This document shows positions 58,143-64,000 of a stretch of DNA of 64,000 nucleotides, one piece after another (position 1 is the first letter of the stretch; every line of letters starts with the position of its first letter). The notes under the pieces were generated by a model. The model saw nothing but the letters and a program-made list of their open reading frames with translations, did not search any database and had not been told where the DNA came from. Position numbers and translations under genes: made by a program. Source of the DNA: JAGWRI01 sp963728785 (GTDB lineage Bacteria > Gemmatimonadota > Gemmatimonadetes > Gemmatimonadales > Gemmatimonadaceae); contig CAVSKV010000002.1 of NCBI GenBank assembly GCA_963728785.1, positions 186,001-250,000 of the forward strand. The letters are read 5' to 3'.

Positions 58143-59300
58143 ATGCCGCTCTCGCGTCGCGCGTTTCTCACCTCTGTCGGTGCCGGCAGTGCCGGCGTCT
58201 TGTTGGGGCCCGTCATCTCGGCCCGCGGCGCCGAAGCGCTGCTCGCGCTCGGCCGCCCCACCCCCACTGATCCTGCTGCGTGGGACAACCTGCCGGCCGG
58301 TCTGGTCCGCATAGACAGCAACGAGAATCCCAACGGCCCCGGCGACCGCGTGTTCGCCGCCGTTCGCGGCTCGTTTGGCGTGGCCAACCGGTATCCGCGC
58401 AACGAGGAGCGGGCGGCCCTGGAGGCGATCGCGACGGCACGAGGCGTGAAGGTCGAGAACCTCATGCTGGGTTGCGGCTCCACGGAGATTCTCCGCGTGG
58501 TGACGGCAGCGTTCGCCGGCCCGGGACGGGCGCTCGTGCAGGGGTCGCCGACGTTCGAGGTCATGGGACGGTTCGCTCCGGTCGTGGGCGCAACGGTGCG
58601 CAACGTGCCGGTGGATGCCAGCCTCCGGCTCGACCTGGACGCCATGGCCGACGCGGCCAGGGGCGCCGGCGTTGTCTATCTGTGCAATCCGAACAATCCC
58701 ACGGCCACGGTGCACGGGGCGGCTGCCGTCCGGCAGTTCGTGGACCGGGTCGTTGCCGCTTCGCCCGCCACCGTGGTGCTGATCGACGAGGCGTATCACG
58801 AATACGTGGACGATCCCTCGTACGCCACGGCCATCCCGCTGGCGCTCGAGAACCCGAACATCGTCGTCGCCCGGACGTTTTCCAAGGTGTACGGCATGGC
58901 GGGGCTGCGCCTCGGGTACGCCATCGCCCGGCCGGAAACGCTCAAGCGCATGCGCCCCTGGCTGCTCGAGACCAACACCAATCAGCCGGCCCTGGCCGGC
59001 GCGACGGCCACGGTGGCCGATACGACGCGGATTGCCGATCAGCAGCGGCTCAACCGCGCGGCGCGCGCCTTCACGCTGGACTTCTTCCGCAACGCCGGGT
59101 ATGCCACGAGTGACTCGCAGGCGAATTTCGTGATGGCCGACATCAAGCGCGACGTGAAAACGTTCAGGGCCGAGTGTCTCGAGCAGGGCGTGTCGCTGGG
59201 ACGGCCCTTCCCGCCGCTCAACACGCATCTGCGGGTGTCCATCGGGACGATGGTGGAAATGCAGCGGGCGGTAGAGGTGATCCGGGGCGCACTTGCGTAG
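58143..59300 (+). CDS. Tat-exported PLP aminotransferase, HisC-like
   Basis: A 385-residue class I/II aminotransferase of the histidinol-phosphate type. Key features: DSNENPNGPG near the start of the mature enzyme, GCGSTEILR, CNPNNPTATV, IDEAYHEYVD and the PLP lysine in TFSKVYGMAGLRLGY, with the final Arg in HLRVSIG. The N-terminus MPLSRRAFLTSVGAG is a twin-arginine signal, so the folded PLP enzyme should be exported. Cytosolic HisC has no such signal. The substrate is unknown; a histidine operon is absent. Confidence 0.88.
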   Translation: MPLSRRAFLTSVGAGSAGVLLGPVISARGAEALLALGRPTPTDPAAWDNLPAGLVRIDSNENPNGPGDRVFAAVRGSFGVANRYPRNEERAALEAIATARGVKVENLMLGCGSTEILRVVTAAFAGPGRALVQGSPTFEVMGRFAPVVGATVRNVPVDASLRLDLDAMADAARGAGVVYLCNPNNPTATVHGAAAVRQFVDRVVAASPATVVLIDEAYHEYVDDPSYATAIPLALENPNIVVARTFSKVYGMAGLRLGYAIARPETLKRMRPWLLETNTNQPALAGATATVADTTRIADQQRLNRAARAFTLDFFRNAGYATSDSQANFVMADIKRDVKTFRAECLEQGVSLGRPFPPLNTHLRVSIGTMVEMQRAVEVIRGALA

Positions 59301-59416
59301 ACTGCCGGCGCGGAGGCGCGGTCCCTGGGGGTTCCCAGCACAGGCGCTGCCCCGTCCCCCTATTCGCGCGCCTGCCGGGCGCGATGATGCTCCAAATACG
59401 CCTACCGGAGCATCAT

Positions 59417-59704
59417 ATGACGACGCCCAGTGTCGAAGCGCCGGCCGCGCCGGCCGTCAAGAAGGAGACACACAGGGTCAAGGGCACGCAGTTGCTCGCC
59501 AAGGTGAAGCAGATCGTCCACAAGGGGAACGTCCGCCGGATCACCATCAAGAGCGAAGATGGGCACACGATAGTCGAGATGCCGCTCACGATGGGCCTGG
59601 TGGGTGCAGTACTGCTCCCGATGTGGGTGGCCATTGGCGCCATCGCCGCCATGGCGGCGGACTACACCATCGAGGTGGAGAAGGAAGCCGAGCCCAACGA
59701 ATAG
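59417..59704 (+). CDS. DUF4342 protein
   Basis: A 95-residue protein. The body (KVKQIVHKGNVRRITIKSED then VEMPLTMGLVGAVLLPMWV) matches the DUF4342 family; a single hydrophobic segment (GAVLLPMWVAIGAIAAMAA) may associate with the membrane. A Pro/Ala-rich N-terminal extension precedes it. ATG at 59417 has CCGGAG six bases upstream. The role is unknown. The neighbours (aminotransferase and MsrA) are not obviously related. Confidence 0.82.
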   Translation: MTTPSVEAPAAPAVKKETHRVKGTQLLAKVKQIVHKGNVRRITIKSEDGHTIVEMPLTMGLVGAVLLPMWVAIGAIAAMAADYTIEVEKEAEPNE

Positions 59705-59852
59705 CGCGAGCCGCCGGCAGCCGGGGGGCCGGGAACTTTCTCGCGGCTCGTGCGTTGATACGGCAGGGCGCGGAGCGACTCCACTGAGGGCTTCCGCCCC
59801 GCCGATGTTCTTCGGGCACCCCACCGGGCGCCCCGCACCCGGGAGCCGTTGC

Positions 59853-60542
59853 ATGCACAGGTCCATGCCGCCCGCCGTACTTCTCGCCGGAGCCTCGATA
59901 CTCATGCTCAGCGCCGCTTCCTGCCGCGCGGCCAGCGCCGCCGTCGTCATTCCCGACCCCGTGGTCGATGCCCCCCTCGCCTCTGCGGCCGGCCAGCAGG
60001 TGGCGGTATTCGCCGGCGGCTGTTTCTGGGGCATCCAGGCGGTGTTTGAACACGTGAACGGCGTGATCAGCGCCACCTCGGGCTACTCGGGCGGACACGT
60101 GCCGAACCCCGGCTATGAGCTGGTGAGCAGCGGCAGCACGGGACATGCAGAGTCAGTGAGGGTGGTGTTCGACCCATCCAGGATCACGTATGGGCGGCTG
60201 CTCAAGGTGTTCTTCTCGGTGGCGCACGACCCCACCGAGCTCGACCGCCAGGGCCCCGACGTCGGCTCGCAGTACCGTTCGGCGATCTTCACCACCAACG
60301 CCGAACAGCAGCGCATCGCCGCGGCCTACATCGCGCAGCTGGGCTCCGCCAAGGTATACGGCCGGCCCATCGTCACGCAGGTCGCTCCGTTCACGGCGTT
60401 CTACGAGGCCGAGGCGTACCATCAGGACTACGCGCGCAAGCACCCGGATAACGCGTACATCGTGATCAACGATGCGCCCAAGGTGGTGAATCTGAAGCGG
60501 GAGCTACCCGAGCTCTACACGGACACGCCTGCCCGCCCGTGA
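59853..60542 (+). CDS. msrA: exported peptide methionine sulfoxide reductase A
   Basis: A 229-residue MsrA that reduces methionine-S-sulfoxide in proteins. Active-site motif FAGGCFWGIQAVFEHV, then GYSGG, GHAESVRV and the late YHQDYARKHPD segment are intact. A signal or lipoprotein peptide (LLAGASILMLSAASC) precedes it, so it works outside the cytoplasm; the Cys after SAAS could be lipidated. ATG at 59853 follows GGGAG. No MsrB or MsrC-type partner is adjacent. Confidence 0.92.
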   Translation: MHRSMPPAVLLAGASILMLSAASCRAASAAVVIPDPVVDAPLASAAGQQVAVFAGGCFWGIQAVFEHVNGVISATSGYSGGHVPNPGYELVSSGSTGHAESVRVVFDPSRITYGRLLKVFFSVAHDPTELDRQGPDVGSQYRSAIFTTNAEQQRIAAAYIAQLGSAKVYGRPIVTQVAPFTAFYEAEAYHQDYARKHPDNAYIVINDAPKVVNLKRELPELYTDTPARP

Positions 60543-60579
60543 ACCCGGCGCGCACGCGGTACCGCACGCGCGGGCCCCG

Positions 60580-61503
60580 CTAGCGAATCCTTGGCCCGCC
60601 GGTGATGAGCGTGCGCTGGGTCGGCGCCAGATTGGCCAGCACCCAATCCCCCACCTGATAGACGGTGGGCCCGGTGCCGGCCCGGGCCCAGACACCGGCC
60701 TTCGTGGAATCGAATGAGATGTCGGCCAGCACGGTTCCGCCCATGCCGAACACCCGCACGCGCGCCGTCGGCCGATCGAAGTTGGCCGCGGCGGACTGGG
60801 CCGGCGTGGCGAACGCCTGGGCCGTCACCGGATTCAGTTGGTTGACGAGCCGGGCGGCCATGGCGGAGTCGGCGGCGGCCTGCCCGACGGTCCATCCCCT
60901 GGCCCGGCGTATTAGTGAATACTTCTCGCGCCCATGTTCCACATCCACGCGCTGCACGCGCGCGCCCGGAAGGGCGATGATCGTGCGGTCGCGCCATTCG
61001 TCCAGCTTGTGCCCGAACGACCCCACCAAGGTTCCGTGCATGGCGTACACCGCGTCCCCCGCCGTCGGCCGCACGTAGAGGCCGGCATAGTCGTCGGTCT
61101 GGTGCCCCGTGGTCCAATCGAGCGCCGTGCGCCCCCCGGCCACGACGCGCACCCGCTGTCCGCTGTCCGCACTCACGCCGAGCGTGGTCTGTGCCGAAGG
61201 GCTCCCGGCCATGGCGATCAGGCGGTTGCTCGTGTCGCGGAGGGCGTACAGCATTTGCCGCACGTTGACGTCCGAGGCCGGGAATCCGTTTGCCAGCCAG
61301 CGGTGGTCGGCGCCTCGCACCAGAAGCGCCGTGTCGCCGCGCGCTGTGATCGCTATCGTGTCCACGGCCGAGGTATCGATGGCCGGCAGCGCAAGCCGCA
61401 CCTCGCGGTCGTGCGCGGGGCGGCGCGTCAGCACCAGCAGGCCCCATGCAGCCAGCGCCACCGCCAGCACGACGACCAGCCGTAGCAGTTGTTTGGTGCT
61501 CAT
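60580..61503 (-). CDS. DUF4340 protein of a gliding-type ABC system
   Basis: A 307-residue protein with one N-terminal helix (LLRLVVVLAVALAAWGLLVL) and a periplasmic beta-rich body of DUF4340 type (WLANGFPASDVNVRQMLYALRD; LKRVDV-like VQRVDVEHG; WTVG). DUF4340 genes typically follow GldF/GldG-like ABC genes, as here. ATG at 61503 overlaps the expected stop of the upstream gene (ATGA) once that gene's frameshift is allowed for. The cargo of the system is unknown. Confidence 0.83.
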   Translation of the reverse strand: MSTKQLLRLVVVLAVALAAWGLLVLTRRPAHDREVRLALPAIDTSAVDTIAITARGDTALLVRGADHRWLANGFPASDVNVRQMLYALRDTSNRLIAMAGSPSAQTTLGVSADSGQRVRVVAGGRTALDWTTGHQTDDYAGLYVRPTAGDAVYAMHGTLVGSFGHKLDEWRDRTIIALPGARVQRVDVEHGREKYSLIRRARGWTVGQAAADSAMAARLVNQLNPVTAQAFATPAQSAAANFDRPTARVRVFGMGGTVLADISFDSTKAGVWARAGTGPTVYQVGDWVLANLAPTQRTLITGGPRIR

Positions 61504-63739
61504 GAGGCGCTCTCCCCCCCGCTGCGGCCAGGGGCTGGTATGGCTGGCGCGTCTTGCGGCGACGCCGCGCCAGGGCAATCAGCCCCGCCACGCCCACCAG
61601 CAACGGCACCAGGATCAGGTTGAAGTACTTGACGCCGTTCCGCGTGGTGTCGCTGGTGAACGCCAGCTTGGGCAGCGCCCTGTTCTTGGAACGGATGGAG
61701 ATGAGCGCGGCGTCCTGGGTCAGCCAGTCCACCGCGTTGAGCACGAAGTCCATGTTCTGCGGCGCGTTGGGCACGATCCGATCGGCCACGATGTTCGAGG
61801 TTCCGACCACGATCACGCGGCCGCGCGCCGCCGCGCTGTCGCCCGTTACACGGGGCTCCGCCTGCACGGCCAGCAGCCGGATTCCGAGGCTGTCCTGCGG
61901 GAAATCGCGCGTCGGAATGATGGACGTCGTGCCCGTGAAGATCCCTGATTGCGCGGTGGTCACGTACAGCGGCGTCTGTACGTACGGCGTGTTCGCCCTC
62001 GTGTCCACCGTGCTCGCCCACGGGAACAGCGCGTTGTCGACCTCGCGGTTCACCACCGACTGACCGCTCGTGTGGGCATTGATGAACAGCGGGTAGCGCG
62101 TCAGGACCTGTCCGGCGGCCGACGGAACCGGAACCATTTCGCTGGCCACGAGATCGTAGGCCAGATCCTGCGCCACCGAAATGCCGAACGGCGCGAGCAC
62201 CTGATTCCATCCCACCGGCCTCGAGTACGCCATCGGCGCCTGCGCCGACGGATGCATGCCGTTCACCATGAACAGCCCACTGCCACCGCGGCGGAACAGC
62301 TCGGTGAACCGCGCCCGCACCGGGGGCGGCACCGAATCGGGCCCGCCGACGACTACCGCCGTCTTCACGTCGGCCGCCGGCTGCGTGGTGTCGGCCAGCG
62401 TCAGCCTGCGCACGTCATACGACTTGTCCAGTTGCGCCTTCAGGATCTGGAAGGTGACGCCAGGGCCGCTCGCCAGATCGAACAGCGCGATCACCGGCTT
62501 GTTGGGCAGCGTGAGCGCCTGGATGGCCGTGGCGAGCTGATACTCCAGATCGTTGGTCTCGCTCACGAACGGGATCGTCTGCTTCCTGCCCTCGTACTGG
62601 AGGGCGAGGCCGAAGTATCCCCGCTTGACCTGCAACGACGAACGGCCGACGACGTTGAACTGCACGGGCTGGATGCCCAGCCGCTCGGCATCGTTGGCCG
62701 CCGCAGTGTCGGCGCCCGGATCGCTCTCCTCCACGCGGATCTTGCCGCGCGCTGCCGACCGCAGGTCCCGCAGCAGATCGTCCACGTCGCGCTTGGTGAG
62801 CGCGACCTGCGTGGGCAGGGCGTCGGAGGCGAACTCCTTGATCGTCACGACGTCGGACAATCCGTCCACGATCTGTCGGGTCCCCGGCGACAGCGTATAC
62901 GCTCGACCGGGGGTGAGATCGAGCCGGCCGTTGATGTAGCTCCCCATCAGATTCACGACGACCAGCGTGGCGACGGCCAGGCCTACGCCAATCACCAGCC
63001 GCCGCCGCGCCGCCCGGCCGGGCGCCAACTTGCGACCGAGCAGCGTGCCGTAGGCGAGCGCCAGGAAGATGCCGGCGAGCGACAGAAAGTAGATCGCATC
63101 GCGCAGATCGATCACGCCGCGGCCCATGTTCTGGAAGTGCGACAGCACCCCCAGATGCGCCGCGATCGTGCCCAGCGTGGGTGGCAGCCCCACGATCAGC
63201 GGATTGAGTCCGAACAGAATGAGCACGAACATCACGGCCACGCCAAGGATGAACGCCGTGATCTGGCTGCGCGCCACGCTCGACGCCCACACCCCCACGC
63301 CCACCAGCCCGAGGGCGAGCAGCCCGGCGCCCACGTACTGCGCCGCGATCGGCCCCCATTGCAGCGTGGCGCCCAGCGTCAATGCCAGCGGAATGGGCAC
63401 CGTGAGCAGCAGGCCGATCCAGAGGAAGATCACCGCCCCCGCGAACTTGCCGAGCAGCAGTTCGAATTCGCTCACCGGCTGGGTGAGCACTACTTCGAGC
63501 ACGCCGCTCCGCGCGTCCTCGGCCAGCGTTCGCATGGCCACCGCTGGCACGAAGAACAGGAACAGCCATGGCAGCAGGTCGAGCATCGGCCGCAGCGTCG
63601 CCTCCCCGTCCATATACGTCTGGCGGAAGTACATGAACGCATTGATGGCCAGGAACACCACCAGCAGGACGTAGCCGGTGGGATGGTCGAACAGCGCCTT
63701 CACTTCGCGGCGGGCAATGGTCCAGATGCGGCGGATCAT
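61500..63739 (-). CDS. GldF-GldG fusion, gliding-type ABC permease, with apparent frameshift
   Basis: An N-terminal ABC-2 permease (GldF-like; TIARREVKALFDHPTGYVLLVVF, six helices up to about residue 245) is fused to a GldG-like periplasmic domain (about 260-745: TPGRAYTLSPGTRQIVDGL, YFGLALQYEGRKQTIPF, DLEYQLATAIQAL) and a closing helix with a basic RRRRK tail. The ATG at 63739 overlaps the stop of the ATPase gene. At the run of seven G (coding strand; 61514-61520) the frame leads past DUF4340. With eight G the gene ends at TGA 61502-61500, overlapping the DUF4340 ATG. I take the latter as the true end. Confidence 0.85.
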
Positions 63740-64000
63740 GCGCCTGCCTCCCCGGTCGCACTCGTGGCCTCGCTCGCGGCCCCGTCGGACACGCCCGTCA
63801 ACTGGCGGAACAGGTCTTCCAGACTCCCCGTGTCCTGGTGGAGTTCGTAGAGCGTCCACCCCTCGGTCTTTGCCATCTCGAAAATGCGGGGGCGCAGGTC
63901 CGTGTCCGCCGACGCCGTCACTTGCGCGCGCCACCGGCCGTCCCCCGCGTCCTGCACGTCCACGTTCCGGACGCCCGGCAGCGCCGCCAGCCGCGGCTCG
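63736..64000 (-). CDS. ABC transporter ATPase, C-terminal end only
   Basis: The last 87 or so residues of an ABC ATPase that continues beyond the window. The visible part has a DUF4162-like C-terminal domain (VQDAGDGRWRAQVTASAD) and ends with the DTGSLEDLFRQLTG motif typical of GldA/YbhF-type exporters. Its stop overlaps the start of the GldF-GldG fusion (ATGA), so it is the first gene of the ABC operon seen here. Confidence 0.83.
   Translation of the reverse strand, partial: EPRLAALPGVRNVDVQDAGDGRWRAQVTASADTDLRPRIFEMAKTEGWTLYELHQDTGSLEDLFRQLTGVSDGAASEATSATGEAGA

Noticed and set aside
60515..61499. Continuation of the GldF-GldG frame past 61500 as a longer fusion protein
   Set aside because: The extension is out of frame with DUF4340, Arg/Gly/Pro-rich and without homology; a one-base indel at the G7 run explains it better.

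Overview
The window is dense, high-GC bacterial chromosome with short intergenic gaps, GTG/TTG starts as well as ATG, and many GTGA/ATGA overlaps. I see no rRNA, CRISPR array, IS element or prophage. The mixture of a BNR/VPS10-type repeat protein, a PorV-like barrel, secreted M14 and S9 peptidases, a TPR-tailed Ser/Thr kinase, an EF-P of the HHTPGNLRA type and a lasso-type leader peptide suggests Gemmatimonadota. That is inference from family content, not from a marker gene.

Left part (1-12 kb): a truncated Tat-exported glycosidase-like gene; a small cytochrome c; an OPT oligopeptide transporter; a secreted alpha/beta hydrolase; asparagine synthetase followed by a transglutaminase-like Cys/His protein; tRNA-Gly with a clear promoter and terminator; an Ig-like lipoprotein; a 68-residue peptide that fits the lasso leader motif; and a seven-gene tRNA operon (His-Trp-Glu-Glu-Asp-Leu-Thr) with its own promoter and terminator, lying downstream of efp.

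Middle (12-43 kb): the conserved tesA / ybbA-ybbP locus, whose divergent start codons share one CATG. Next come a minus-strand signalling block (hybrid histidine kinase, RCC1-like lipoprotein, GspE-type ATPase with a decayed receiver tail, a 47-residue ORF and a single-domain response regulator), a PorV-like barrel translationally coupled to a hydrolase lipoprotein, a KdpDE-like two-component pair, a 1030-residue BNR protein, a VapBC-type toxin-antitoxin pair, a Ser/Thr kinase with TPRs, PAP2, DUF302, DUF2892, a baeRF-type eRF1-like protein and an S9 peptidase.

Right part (43-64 kb): a tight operon of acetyl-CoA synthetase, E1 alpha, E1 beta, E2 and an acyl carrier protein (no E3); ftsH overlapping a helix-hairpin-helix protein; an M14 peptidase; a TlpA-like thioredoxin; a heme ABC importer hmuTUV; a Tat-exported HisC-like aminotransferase; DUF4342; an exported MsrA; and a gliding-type ABC system (ATPase, GldF-GldG fusion, DUF4340).

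Two genes, hmuV and the gldFG fusion, each carry an apparent one-base frameshift at a C/G run, and in both cases the corrected frame restores a stop/start overlap. The most interesting single item is the lasso-type precursor at 10.1 kb, which has no recognisable B1/B2 maturation genes in the window.
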